Counted from the stretch's first letter, positions 9,069 through 19,682 are shown. The stretch: 20,298 nt of DNA from Asterionellopsis glacialis (GCA_014885115.2 WKLE02006686.1:1-20298), one strand, 5' to 3'. Notes: generated by a model from the letters alone, not told the origin. Translations and numbers: made by a program.

Positions 9069-12000
9069 CTAGAAATCAACTGTAGCGGCTCTTGATCTAG
9101 GTTCTGAAATAATAGTATCATTATCATGTGTATAATTGTCATCCATCACCCTATTATCATCGCTGACCTTATTTAATCTTTTTCTATTTTTCTTGCGTAA
9201 TAAACTTTTAAATAATGGCTTCTTTTCCTTCTTAACATCGTCACTAGTACTCTTGGGAAATCGATTTGCATAAGAAGGAGGCGAAAATAATGGTCCAGTA
9301 CTGTCATGTTTTCGTTCTCCTTCTTCCGCCTCTTCATCGTCGCCTTCTACGATTGTTTCATTCTCTCTGAAGAAGTGATCTCGAGAGGTTGTTGTGGCTG
9401 CAGTTGTACTTTCTACACCACTAATACCTAATGGTGACACCATAAAGCCAGAAGTTAGAACTTCACCATCAGATACAGTTCTCCCTCTTGGCATTTCAAA
9501 TGATCTTGTTTTTCTTGTCGGGTCCTCTACTGAGGTCTTTGTCTTATTACTGGCTTTCTTGGCGGAAGCATTAAACAAAAACAATGTAGTCAACAAAAAT
9601 ATAGCGGTATGCACCAATGCAAATTTGGATGTTTCAATTGCATTGAAACGCCATGATACAAATTCAACTCTACCCTCTCCATGAGCAATAGCATCTTGTA
9701 CAAAAGATTTCCATGTATTTTGATAGGTTGATACAATCCAAAGAATGATAGCTTCAATTGTTCTTCCTAGCCAGTGTGAACGGATAGCTATTGAGGATAA
9801 CATGTCTATGATTGCTGTTGTCAATGCTGTTGCCTTATCTACGGAAAACATTAATGTATGGAAACCCCAGTACACTGTATTTTCCGCGAGTGATACTGCA
9901 GGTGAAACGAATGGAACCATATCGACAATTTTCGCCATAACTGTAGTATACAATCCAACGATCATATCTTTGGTAACATGTGTTGTATGTAACGTATACC
10001 AAAGCATAAATCTTGACCAATAACTTGCCAAGGCTTTTGCGATACTAAAAAGTACAATCCCAATTGAGAATAAGGCTACAGGTATCTGAAGTTGATTACT
10101 GTAATACTTTTTCGACTTCCCGCCTGTCTTGCCACCCAATTCCAATGATTCAAAGGCATACACAAGTGCAACTTTGCAACATACAAAATGTACAGCAGCG
10201 CAACTTGATAAATATAGGATGGTACCGACATCTCGTAACATGGATACCCACCATTTGTTAGATGGTGATGTCAAGATCGGTGGTGATATCTTAACGATAG
10301 ATGTAAAGTATAATAGGATCACCATGAAACCGAACGAACCAATCATAATTTGATATCGTCGTGCAGGACTATAACAATGCAACGAAAATAGAAATCTCGA
10401 TAAGTTCTCTGTTCCTTTTTTCATGGCTGACTCTGTATCATCATCATCCATAATATCACAACCTAATTCACGATATTGTATTTCCTTCTTTCGTTTCCGT
10501 TTGATGTCTTTTAATCTATGTAATCGTTCCTTTTGTTGCGGTGTTAATGATTTGCGTTTTAAACGATTTGCGGCTCTCATACGTGCTGCCATAATCTTTT
10601 GATTCTTACGGCGTTGTGTTCTAGCTTCAATTTCATGTAAATAACTTGATATAGGATTTTTACTCCACGTTGACATGGAAGATAAATCACTCACTTGAGA
10701 TGCAGTATCATGATTATTGGTGAGATCATTATCATTCAAATAAGGATATTCAGAGATGTTTGATGGCGTTCTGGCAGAAATGATACGATCATCACTTGAA
10801 GAAGGAAGTTCAGTATCACTTCGTGAAAGTCTTTGTCCTCTTCCTTCATCACTAATACTCATGTATCCACCTTCATCAGATCCATACAATAAAAAGTCTT
10901 GTTCCTGTTGTTCATCTGTCAAATCCAAGGCGGGAACAGGTAACATTTCCCATCCATTTTCTTTACAAAAGGATTCAAATTTGGGATATAACCAATTTTT
11001 ATAAAATTGATGCTCTTGTCTCATCCGTCTCGCATGTACATTTTGCACGGGATGTTTTTGTACCTTACGAGCTGCACCTTGAAGTTTGTTCAACAGTATA
11101 CCAACCATTTTTTTCATGATGAATTCTAATAAGGACTGTGGTACAAAATCTAAATTTGGATTGACATTGGAAATCAGTTTCGTATGCGCCTCCGTAGGTG
11201 ACAATACTTCAACCATGGCATCAAAATTTTTGATGGTCATCCGTCCAGCACCTAACCGTGTAGGTACGGGTGGTATATCTTCCATGGGTAATGCCGGATC
11301 TTCTGATAAGAATGTATCCTGTGGTGGCAGCAGTCCATTCGTAGTATCATTATCATCATCAGTAGTAGCATTACTACTCCCAGGTTTACGATCTGCCACA
11401 CCTTGTCCTACCAATAAAATTGTACCATTTTCATTCATACAATCACATCCAATCGCACGGAATACACCATCTCTCATTAAACCAAAGTTGGGTAGCCCCA
11501 CTACCATCCAACCCAGAACATCTAATTTGTCCAATTGCTTGATACTGAGGGAGGATGTACAAAAGGGTGCCCATTTGTAATACAAATCTACTTCCTTCAA
11601 TACAGCTATTTGTTCAAAGAGTGGTACATTGCTGACTTTGCCTTCCAGTTTAATACTCAAGGAGGAGTCAGGTTCACGACGATAATAAGTTGTAATACCA
11701 AATAATGTTTGAGACAAGGTCCAATTATCATTTTCAGATAAATTATGTTTTGCTCGTTCAAACAAACGCACACGATTTCGTAATTTATCAATTTCATTTT
11801 GTTTGGACATCCACAGAGTTTGAGCAGCTTGATAATCGCGTTCCTTTGCTGCATTTGCCGCCGCCGCAGCGGGGGATATGGGTAGTGGTGTTGCTTTCGA
11901 AGGACGGCGATTACTACGCCTATGGAATAAACCTCCTTTCTTTTGACTTTGATTTGACACATTTGTTCGTGGGGGTGTGGATGGTGCGGTTGGTGATGAT

Positions 12001-12341
12001 GCCTCAGTAGTAGATTGATGTGATGCTATTCTTGCTTGTACAGATAAGGATAGTTCATGTGCAACCATATGACGTTCATCTTGTATAAGAGCCAAGACAC
12101 GATCAACATCCTTTTTTAATGAAGAACTTGGTTGTCCACTATCACCTTGTGTCATGGGTGGGTGTATCACAAATGAAGCATTATTGCTAGTCGTTCCTGT
12201 TGACGATGATACCACTGATCCATTTGAACTTGACTTTTCACAGTCTGATGTCGGTGTTAACATAACACCTGGAGACTTGCCATTATAAGGCGACAACGGT
12301 GAGGTTTCATCCCTTAATTTGGTCGTTATGGCAGGTGTCAT
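9069..12341 (-). CDS. START-like domain, multi-span membrane protein of unknown function
   Basis: This uninterrupted gene encodes 1090 residues. Residues 1-165 are disordered and Ser/Thr-rich. A short helix (166-200) precedes a region (about 206-420) that looks like a START/SRPBCC lipid-binding fold: KVSNVPLFEQIAVLKEVDLYYKWAP, then a hydrophobic strand pattern and a C-terminal helix (LLEFIMKKMVGILLNKLQ). An acidic and serine-rich stretch follows, then a very basic helix at 576-622. Hydrophobic spans lie at about 663-683, 704-729, 752-773 and 904-924, with weaker ones near 792-808 and 862-874. The tail is charged and disordered with a Lys/Arg patch. START domains move or sense lipids and sterols, so a role at a membrane contact site is possible but unproven. 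It converges on the FNR fusion gene with 153 bp between stop codons. The START call is by fold-like pattern only and needs profile comparison. Confidence 0.7.
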   Translation of the reverse strand: MTPAITTKLRDETSPLSPYNGKSPGVMLTPTSDCEKSSSNGSVVSSSTGTTSNNASFVIHPPMTQGDSGQPSSSLKKDVDRVLALIQDERHMVAHELSLSVQARIASHQSTTEASSPTAPSTPPRTNVSNQSQKKGGLFHRRSNRRPSKATPLPISPAAAAANAAKERDYQAAQTLWMSKQNEIDKLRNRVRLFERAKHNLSENDNWTLSQTLFGITTYYRREPDSSLSIKLEGKVSNVPLFEQIAVLKEVDLYYKWAPFCTSSLSIKQLDKLDVLGWMVVGLPNFGLMRDGVFRAIGCDCMNENGTILLVGQGVADRKPGSSNATTDDDNDTTNGLLPPQDTFLSEDPALPMEDIPPVPTRLGAGRMTIKNFDAMVEVLSPTEAHTKLISNVNPNLDFVPQSLLEFIMKKMVGILLNKLQGAARKVQKHPVQNVHARRMRQEHQFYKNWLYPKFESFCKENGWEMLPVPALDLTDEQQEQDFLLYGSDEGGYMSISDEGRGQRLSRSDTELPSSSDDRIISARTPSNISEYPYLNDNDLTNNHDTASQVSDLSSMSTWSKNPISSYLHEIEARTQRRKNQKIMAARMRAANRLKRKSLTPQQKERLHRLKDIKRKRKKEIQYRELGCDIMDDDDTESAMKKGTENLSRFLFSLHCYSPARRYQIMIGSFGFMVILLYFTSIVKISPPILTSPSNKWWVSMLRDVGTILYLSSCAAVHFVCCKVALVYAFESLELGGKTGGKSKKYYSNQLQIPVALFSIGIVLFSIAKALASYWSRFMLWYTLHTTHVTKDMIVGLYTTVMAKIVDMVPFVSPAVSLAENTVYWGFHTLMFSVDKATALTTAIIDMLSSIAIRSHWLGRTIEAIILWIVSTYQNTWKSFVQDAIAHGEGRVEFVSWRFNAIETSKFALVHTAIFLLTTLFLFNASAKKASNKTKTSVEDPTRKTRSFEMPRGRTVSDGEVLTSGFMVSPLGISGVESTTAATTTSRDHFFRENETIVEGDDEEAEEGERKHDSTGPLFSPPSYANRFPKSTSDDVKKEKKPLFKSLLRKKNRKRLNKVSDDNRVMDDNYTHDNDTIISEPRSRAATVDF

Positions 12342-14470
12342 GTTGATCTTTTTGTCACCTGTCGCGTGTGTTGTGTATTATTTTCAGTCTGGCTTTTTCT
12401 TTCTTTGTCAGCTTTATTCTCTTTACAGACTCTAGGAGGAACAGCTTTTAGAAGACTAGAGCTAGAGCCAGTATGTGGGATACAGTGCGGTGTGTCTAGT
12501 GATGTTTGATGTGGTAAACGGTTCTACAGCATATACATGCGAAACAGGTAATGTCAGAGCCACAATCTCAAGATCCGCGCAACAAACAGGTCGTATGTAG
12601 GATGTCAACGGTTGAGAGATGAGAGAACTTCAATCTTGTCTGGGAATTGATCCTTGCAGTTCCCCAGCAGTTTGAGAGATACGTTTGTCGCGTCGTTTGT
12701 ATGTGATGCGATATCGGACTCCACACAAAATTTCTCTTTCATTTATAGTCCCCAGCAAGGTGTTCTTGTTGCCTGCTGGAACTCGGGTGGTGGTTGATTG
12801 AGATAAAAAATCTCAGACACCCATATACAAGAAAGAAAATTTCGCGAACTCCCGCAGATCGCACATCTGTGCAGCTGCTCTGAACCAGTCAGAACGAAAT
12901 GGTCCTATGTGACATCACCACCCCATATATATGAAATCGTTCCTATGAATCCTTCATAATACAATATTCTTTCGAAATTTGGTGCAATAGATGAACGAAC
13001 AATCAATGAAAGGATTCTGAGTACCGGTTCGTTAATACATCGTATAAAATGAATATAGACTAACTGCAACAAAGTAAATTAAGTTGATTCATTACCTGGG
13101 TACCATTTATTCAAAGTTGGTACTAAAAATCAATTATGTACCTTGTATTGAACTTTTAATTATAATCATGAAGCGTGCGGCCTGGCAGAACTTTCCGAAA
13201 TTACAGTATTTTTTTGTAGATGAGTCCCGCAAGAAAATGGATTTGCTAGTGCAGATAGTCCAGCCAAGTGCTGGGTTTCTGGGCACATCCGTTGAAAACA
13301 AAATATCTCTAGAGAGAGAGAACATACACTTATCACAGAATTTTTAGTGAGAGACAAGTCTACACTTTTTAGGGAGAGAAACGTTTACACTTCATTCAAA
13401 ATTAGAATGATATACACACCCGGTTGTTTCCAGATACACATATCGTTTAAAAAAAACGCATATCTCTTGGTAGTAGTGTAGGACTGCTAATTAGGTGGAA
13501 CAACTCATCTCACTTTTCCTCGCTTTGTTTTCCTCGAAATAATGAAGTACAGGGAGTGTACTCGTACATTAGAATGAATTACTGTACTTGTGCTGTAAAG
13601 AAAAAAGTGTCACTAAAAATTCATGACATCACATCGGCAAACGATGTTATTCAAAAACAAAAATGATCATGATCTCAATTCGAAAATATGGCAAAGCAGG
13701 ATTCTTTATTCTTCAGAATCTCTCTCTAGAAACAAAAAGGCTTATGGCGGTTGACGAATGATTCTTTGAATGACCCAGTTGGCCTGTAGGTTTAAAGAAG
13801 CAACATTTGAAACATTAGACCCATTAAAAGATTATTTTTCTGCTGTGCTTAAGCAATTTGCCAGATACTAGGGCAAAAAAGGAACAGTGTTTCGTTACAG
13901 GTACTATGGTGTAGACTACGACAGAAGTTTGTCCACCATACGAAGCACGGATCATTCTTTGCAGCAACATGCTATTTACACATATATAAATAGAACAATA
14001 AATGTACCATACGCATCAAGTTTTATAGTCTAGAGATGACACAGTAAAGTATGGATTTTGGATTGTGATCATTTATTGATAATTCTTACACGTTCCATGA
14101 GAGATTTCTTTCTTGGTGAAGTATTCATAATAATTCATTCAAGTCATATTTGTATTCCCAAAGAGTATGGTTCTTCAGTTTAAAACATGCATCTACAAAA
14201 AAAAATTGGATGTAAACCACGATGGCCAGACTGTTTTTCACCAAAAGAGAGACTTCAAACGTATCAAAATCAAAAACTTAGCTTTTATAGACTCCACAGC
14301 ACTTCTTCATCGGGTTTCAGTAAAGTTCTAGTTTTTCATCTCACACGCAGTTGTCAAGTCTTCTATTTTTTTCAGAGAGAGATGAGAGATTCTCGAGAAA
14401 GATTCGGAATGTTTAATTTGTGGAACGCGCCACAAGTTGATGAATTTCGTGCGGCGGTAACTGTTGTGCA
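12342..14470. other. Long intergenic region without a supported gene
   Basis: Scanning both strands shows only short open frames (for example 13084-13347 and 14187-14498 on the plus strand) without domains or steady codon use. The first few hundred bases should contain the promoter of the START-like gene. Around 13316-13391 three degenerate units of the form GAGAGA...ACACT follow one another. At 13548-13587 four GTAC cores lie within 40 bp. No tRNA, rRNA or transposase remnant was recognised. Noncoding RNA or decayed sequence cannot be excluded. Confidence 0.45.
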
Positions 14471-14473
14471 GAC

Positions 14474-14855
14474 GTACCAGTACCTGTACATTGCGTAGTA
14501 CCGTACCGCGGACTACCGCCCGGTACGAACGGGCGTGCTCTAGAAGTGGAATAACGGTATCGCTGGTACCTCTCTATGTATTCCCCAGTACATTTAGCGG
14601 GATGAGAGTCGAGTCATATCAGAGGTAGTCCGACTTTATCATATACTGGCTCTAATGCTGCTCATTTTGCCGCACTTTCGGTCATAAGTAAGTGATACAG
14701 CTCCTGTACGACGTTACACTCCCTCGTGCGTATGCGTGGGAGCCACGTCTGCTCAGTACCGGGCCATCTCTTGGATTGGGACGTGCGTGTGGACTGTTGA
14801 TACAGGAACGGTACCGTATCTTCCAGTATACCTGTACATACGTCACCTCTTGTAC
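14474..14855. promoter_or_regulatory. GTAC-dense cluster upstream of the ATP synthase gamma gene
   Basis: Thirteen GTAC tetranucleotides occur in 382 bp, at 14474, 14480, 14486, 14498, 14503, 14523, 14566, 14588, 14706, 14756, 14811, 14834 and 14852. About one or two would be expected by chance. The segment is also locally GC-rich, and the 11-mer GTACCGTACCG at 14498-14508 recurs at 20020-20030. A TGACGT-type (CRE/bZIP) site lies at 14840-14845 in reverse orientation. The cluster ends 184 bp before the ATG at 15039, so it is a promoter candidate. No binding factor is known to me in diatoms. Confidence 0.5.
14517..14535. repeat. GC-rich hairpin with GTAC in the loop
   Basis: CGCCCG at 14517-14522 pairs perfectly with CGGGCG at 14530-14535 around the seven-base loop GTACGAA. 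It sits inside the GTAC cluster. It may be a regulatory or structural element, or simply a by-product of local GC richness. Confidence 0.5.
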
Positions 14856-15038
14856 GAATCGACACCGGACGAATCGTTGTTGAAGCTCTGTAGCGATCAT
14901 GAAAAGGGTTCCGAGCCCACACGTTTTTGGTTTCTTCTCTCCCCATCAAGGACTTTCTCGCGATCGAGAAAAATCTAAATCTCAACATCGTCGGACCACA
15001 CTCTGTAACTTCGACAAGGTCGACCCAGTAATTCCACA

Positions 15039-16676
15039 ATGAAGTTCCTTTGCGTCGCCTCTCTTCTTGCCACTGCTGCTGCATTCACTAACTCTGGTGG
15101 TGCTTTCACTGCCTACTCTCCATCTGTTGGAGAGAGGTCCGTCAACAATGTTTTCGCCGATTCGTCCGCTCACCGCACCCGTAAGGCCACCATTGTCATG
15201 GACGGAAAGGCTAACGGTAAGTTCTACGTTGATTTAGTACTGATGTTCGTCAACTGAGATCTCTTACGTACCAAAAAAAAACAGCAACCCGGAAAACACG
15301 TACTCAAGACCTACACGTTTGATGTACTGGAGAAAGTATGGTAGTTGCCAGATCTGAATCTTGCATGCGCACGTAGACCCTTGATGGGTTGCAATGGAAG
15401 GCCGAGAATTTGACGGTAAACGCAATCTCATAGTGAACACAAAGATTATGTTATGAAAGCAAATGGTTTGAGTTCAATCAGCGGTTCGAAAGGAATATAA
15501 TTTGATTAGGAACAAATTTTTGGCAGGACAACATTGGAACGAGAAAGCACGGTTGACCTGGAGGGTACAGTAACGGGACAAACATAGAGGAAACATTCCT
15601 CGAACACAATCTGCAATATAAAGAGATCCAGTGGAGCCTGAACATTTGTTGTTCGATTTTATTGTCATCAGACTATCACGCTAAAAAACGAAAATGTATA
15701 TCACTCTGTTCTAATTTTTCACCCTTTTTTTCTCTGCAATTTAGCCATCCGTGACCGCATCGTTACCGTTAAGAACACAAAGAAGATCACCATGGCCATG
15801 AAGCTTGTCGCTGCCGCCAAGGTCCGTCGTGCCCAGGATGCTGTCCTTGCCACCCGTCCCTTCTCTGAGACTCTTCAATCCGTCTTCGGAGGCCTCATCA
15901 ACCGTCTTGGTTCCGAGGCCATGGACCTTCCCCTCCTCACCCAACGTGAGGTCAAGAAGGCCACCCTTCTTGTTATCACCGGTGACCGTGGTCTTTGCGG
16001 TGGTTACAACTCCTTCATGATCAAGAAGGCAGAAGCCCGTTTCAAGGAGCTCGAGGGCCAAGGAATTGATGTTGATATGATCCTTGTCGGAAAGAAGGGT
16101 ATCGCTTACTTTGAACGTCGTGACTACCCTATCCGCAAGACCTTCGAGTGTGGACAGAACCCCGATGCCAAGCAAGGACTTGCCATCTCCGAGGAAGTCT
16201 TGAACACCTTCCTTGGTGGAGAAACTGATGCTGTCGAACTTTTCTACACCAAGTTTGTTTCTCTCATTGCCTCCACTCCTTCTGTCCGTACTTTGGTTCC
16301 TTTCTCTGCTTCCGAGATCACCAACAAGGGTGATGAAGTTTTCCAACTCACCTCTGATAACGGTGACTTCGGTGTTGAACGTACCGAACTTGATGTTGCT
16401 GAACCCCAAGAATTCCCCAATGACATGATCTTCGAACAAGACCCCGTCCAAATCGTCAACTCTATCCTTCCCCTTTACCTCAATGGACAAATCCTCCGTA
16501 CCCTCCAAGAATCTGTTGCCTCCGAACTTGCCGCCCGTATGCAGTCCATGCAATCTGCCAGTGATAACGCCGGTGCTCTTGCCAAGGATCTTTCCTTGCA
16601 GTACAATCGTGCCCGTCAGGCCGCTGTCACCCAAGAAATTCTTGAGATTGTTGCTGGTGCCCAGGCACTTGAGTAA
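15039..16676 (+). CDS. atpC: Plastid ATP synthase CF1 gamma subunit precursor
   Basis: Two exons (15039-15216 and 15745-16676) join in phase to give 369 residues; the 528-nt intron shows no gene of its own. Residues 1-15 form a signal peptide ending AAA|FTN, the diatom plastid motif, followed by a Ser-rich transit region. The mature protein begins with the gamma N-terminal helix (AIRDRIVTVKNTKKITMAMKL) and ends with the conserved C-terminal helix (TQEILEIVAGAQALE). GDRGLCGGYN and FEQDPVQIVNSILPLYLN are also typical. Gamma is the rotating shaft that couples thylakoid proton flow to ATP synthesis. Around residues 247-262 the sequence reads SASEITNKGDEVFQL, so the plant redox insert with its two regulatory cysteines is absent and no thioredoxin switch of that kind is possible. 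Codon use is strongly biased, suggesting high expression. A long antisense open frame over exon 2 is a by-product of that bias. Confidence 0.97.
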
Positions 16677-17429
16677 ACAAAACAAAAATATTAAGAGGTT
16701 TTTTGCTACTTTTTTGGCGTATGTCGAAGCAGCAGAGTGTACTGATCATTTTTTGTTAGTCTGGGTATAATAGAGAATGGTTTATTATTATTCTAAATAG
16801 ATGCGAATCCATTGACACAAACACAAACGTTTTCTCCCCTCAAACCGCATTTACTATTTTCTTTTATTAGGTGCAACAGCGTCAATGATGGAAGAAACAG
16901 AGCATGTCACCCACATAGTATTTTTACTACTATTTGCCGAAATTTCATTTTCTTCTTTCTTGAAGGCAAGAGTTTAGGAGAAAAAAAAGCGGCATCACTT
17001 GAAAGAACTTCGCAAGTGCGTGCGTGGTTCGACGTTTTGAGTTTCTTGGCACGAACTCAAACCAGGAAGTCATCCGCGCACCCGTGCGATGAATTTAATT
17101 GATTTTGACTCTTGTGCTTCTTGGTTACACCGTCTTGCCTTGCCACGGTTTGCAGTTCCTCTTGACAGAAACCCTTCCGGAATTTTTGAAAACTTCGAAA
17201 AGAAGCGAACCACTTCCAGAACCACGAAAAATCTGGAAGACACCTGTTTTCGGCGTCTGCTCCTTGGTCTGCTGCTGCTGGCAAGAAAGAACAAAGAACG
17301 CATGAGGGGAGGCGAAAAACACACAAATTAAGTACAGTATCCATATTCTTGTCACAAAATTTGCCGACACAAGAGTATCTATCACCGACAATAGTTCTTA
17401 TATCTAGCAAGATTCATCGTTAGAAGAAA
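16677..17429. other. Intergenic region between ATP synthase gamma and methyltransferase genes
   Basis: Here I place the 3' untranslated region of the gamma gene (AT-rich to about 16800) and the upstream region of the methyltransferase gene. Overlapping short open frames at 17057-17410 on both strands show no domain or consistent codon use. One GTAC lies near 17332. No RNA gene or repeat stands out. Confidence 0.45.
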
Positions 17430-18818
17430 ATGAACCATCAAGTAGTAACTGAAGGAAAAACCTCAAGCCGACGTTGTGTGCGATGTGCACTGCACTTATT
17501 ACTTCTCGCAGCATCCACCAATGCAGCTATCCATCGACCCCAAAGTACTGCTTCTGCAGCCTTTGTCGGCCACAATCGTCAGCACCGATACTCCGTACCT
17601 AAATCCTTCACTACTGTCTTTGCATCGCCGGATGGCAATGATATTAGTAATGGAGAAATCTACCGAAAAGACGACAATGACCTCATCAAGAAGAATGGAT
17701 CTAACGGGGTATCCTCTAATGGTTCGTCAACAAACGGTGCAACATCAAACAATAATGGCGCAAGTGCCAATGGGAAAACGAATGAATGGGGAATTCCTGA
17801 TAGTGATTCGTTAAAACCATTATTCACAGGAAAACCTCAAGACGCTTTACCGAATGGTGGCCGTATTACCTTGGTCGGATCGGGACCAGGTGATCCAGAC
17901 CTACTTACTATGAAGGCTCACAAACTCTTGACGGATCCTGATTGCCTTATCATTGCTGATCGACTTGTATCACAAGAGATTTTAGATATTATTCCTGGTG
18001 AAATTAAAGTTGCAAGAAAATTACCAGGATGTCAAGCCTTAGCTCAAGAAGAAATTTATTGGTGGGCTTATCAAGGATTGGCAGAAGGAAAACATGTTAT
18101 TCGTCTTAAAATTGGCGACCCATTTGTATTTGGTCGAGGTGGAGAAGAAGTTTTGAAATTTCGACGATTTGGTGTAGAAGCCGCAGTCACACCGGTAAGT
18201 CTTTAGGAACGGTGCGAGAATAGAAGTACGAGCACTGAAAAAAAAACTCACAATTTCTTTTAATTTTTCAAATGAAATCAGGGTGTTTCTGCTGCATTTT
18301 CTGCCCCATTGCTTGGGTCGATTCCAGTTACACATCGCGGTATTTCCAATCAGGTTGTTATGTGCACAGGTTATGGACGGTAAGTAGCGAATGAAATCGA
18401 GAAGGATGTTTTTGCTTGGCGAAAGGAGCTTTTCCTCATTCCTTCCTCGTTTGATATCTCCTGTTCAATCTATTGCAGGGAAAATACATCGCCGGACTTA
18501 ATTCAATATCACAAGGAGCAAACAATTGTATTCTTGATGGCAGTTGGACGACTTCGAGAATTGTGCGAAAGACTCATCACATTGGCTGGATACCCCTCAA
18601 AGACACCCGTGGGGATTGTTGAACGAGCTGGTTGTCCCGATCAACGGACTGTCGTTGGGAATATGGAAACTATTGCTGACCTTGCTGAAAAGCATGATAT
18701 CAAACCACCCAGTACCATTGTTGTTGGTGAGGTTGTAAACGTCCTCTTAGAAGAGGACAACGAGACTGGAAACCATGTCACAGGATTGATTCAAAATATG
18801 ACAGTATCACATGCTTAA
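17430..18818 (+). CDS. Uroporphyrinogen-III C-methyltransferase (SUMT), probably plastid-targeted
   Basis: Three exons (17430-18194, 18282-18379, 18479-18818) splice in frame to 400 residues. Residues about 20-31 are hydrophobic (ALHLLLLAASTNAA), followed by STASAAFVG near 39-47, which resembles the ASAF plastid motif but lies unusually far from the hydrophobic core. A Ser/Asn/Gly-rich linker (about 77-112) precedes the catalytic domain, which starts near 145. Motifs are VGSGPGDPDLLT (SAM-binding loop), RLKIGDPFVFGRGGEE, PGVSAAFSAPLLGSIPVTHRG and TGYGRE. The enzyme uses SAM to methylate uroporphyrinogen III twice, giving precorrin-2, the entry to siroheme for nitrite and sulfite reductase. 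It is a single-domain SUMT without fused dehydrogenase or synthase parts. RLKIGDP differs from the commoner RLKGGDP of bacteria. Confidence 0.93.
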
Positions 18819-19222
18819 CTCTGCTGGGAGGGTAAAAGAAATTAGAGTAGGGAGCGTACATATTAACAACCATGTATGATCGATTCAAAGTGCGAAGTAA
18901 AAGAAGTTGTCGCAATTTTAGACGAAGCCACAGAAACAGTACACCTTCATCACAGAATCTCAAAAAGTGCATTAACATGAAGAGGCCAGATTTATGAAAT
19001 AACCGTATGCACTTTTAAAATAGACTCGGATCGTCGCTATTTTTTCTTACACACGAGTTCAGCAAACACGCTTTAACGAGCAACTATAGTGCGTACATGT
19101 ATTGATCGAAAAAACTGTTTAATTATTGTCCATATTCCATACATCTTTTTCTATTCTGTTGTAGCCGATAACTTCGAAGGAAGATACTCTGGTTCTGATC
19201 TACATCATAAACGAGTGCGAGT
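18819..19222. other. Convergent intergenic region
   Basis: This gap lies between the stop of the methyltransferase gene and the stop of the ferredoxin-like gene on the other strand. It should carry both 3' untranslated regions. It is AT-rich and contains only a shadow open frame near 18778-18978. No hairpin, RNA gene or repeat was recognised. Confidence 0.5.
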
Positions 19223-19682
19223 TTAACCCTTGATTTCAAGACCCTTTTCTTGGAGACTTTTTAGCCTAGGCTCAGGAGGAACCTTTCCGACGCATGCCTT
19301 AACCCGAGTCCCACCAACAGAAATCGTGCAAGAAGCGCAGTCGCCTCTGTCATGGTAATTATAAGATATTCAACAAAAAATATTTCTTGTTAGACATGAT
19401 CGACAGGCATACCATAATGGAATAATTTACTCTATCAGAGCACTACCGGATGCGAACTTACTTTTTGCAACTATATTTTGGCTTTACTCCAAGATTAGCA
19501 CAAGCATTCTTTAGAGGGGAACCTGCTTTGAAGTCCTTTTTCTTGCCGTTGTACGATAAAACAGTGAAAAGTTCAGTGCTTGAGGTTTTGGTCAAGAAAG
19601 AAGAATGTTGGTTTGGAACAAATGCGTTGGTACCACAGATCGCAGCAACAATCACTAGGATAAATGTGAATACGGTCTTCAT
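19223..19682 (-). CDS. Small plastid-targeted 2Fe-2S ferredoxin-like protein
   Basis: Two exons on the minus strand (19682-19462 and 19346-19223) are separated by a 115-nt intron with a GTAAGT donor, and together encode 114 residues. Residues 1-20 are a signal peptide ending TNA|FVP, the diatom plastid motif, followed by a Ser/Thr transit stretch. The mature part begins near VLSYNGKKKDFKAG and has the cluster-binding loop KYSCKKGDCASCTI, that is Cys72-x4-Cys77-x2-Cys80. The fourth ligand candidate is Cys92 in VKACVGKVPPEP. Plant ferredoxins have about 29 residues between the third and fourth cysteines, here only 11, so the fold is shortened. It ends with EKGLEIKG. It could carry electrons in the plastid or be an accessory subunit of a larger complex, as 2Fe-2S-like proteins are in plants. 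The exact role is not known. Confidence 0.85.

Noticed and set aside
14187..14498. 103-codon plus-strand open frame before the GTAC cluster
   Set aside because: Composition is that of AT-rich noncoding DNA, no domain is seen, and its end runs into the GTAC-rich segment.
14954..14971. Hairpin TTTCTCG / CGAGAAA in the leader of the ATP synthase gamma gene
   Set aside because: The seven-base arms with a four-base loop are perfect but short, and one such hairpin is expected by chance in a window of this size.
15741..16685. 314-codon open frame antisense to ATP synthase gamma exon 2
   Set aside because: It covers almost exactly the biased exon and has the same origin as the antisense frame over FNR. 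No recognisable family.
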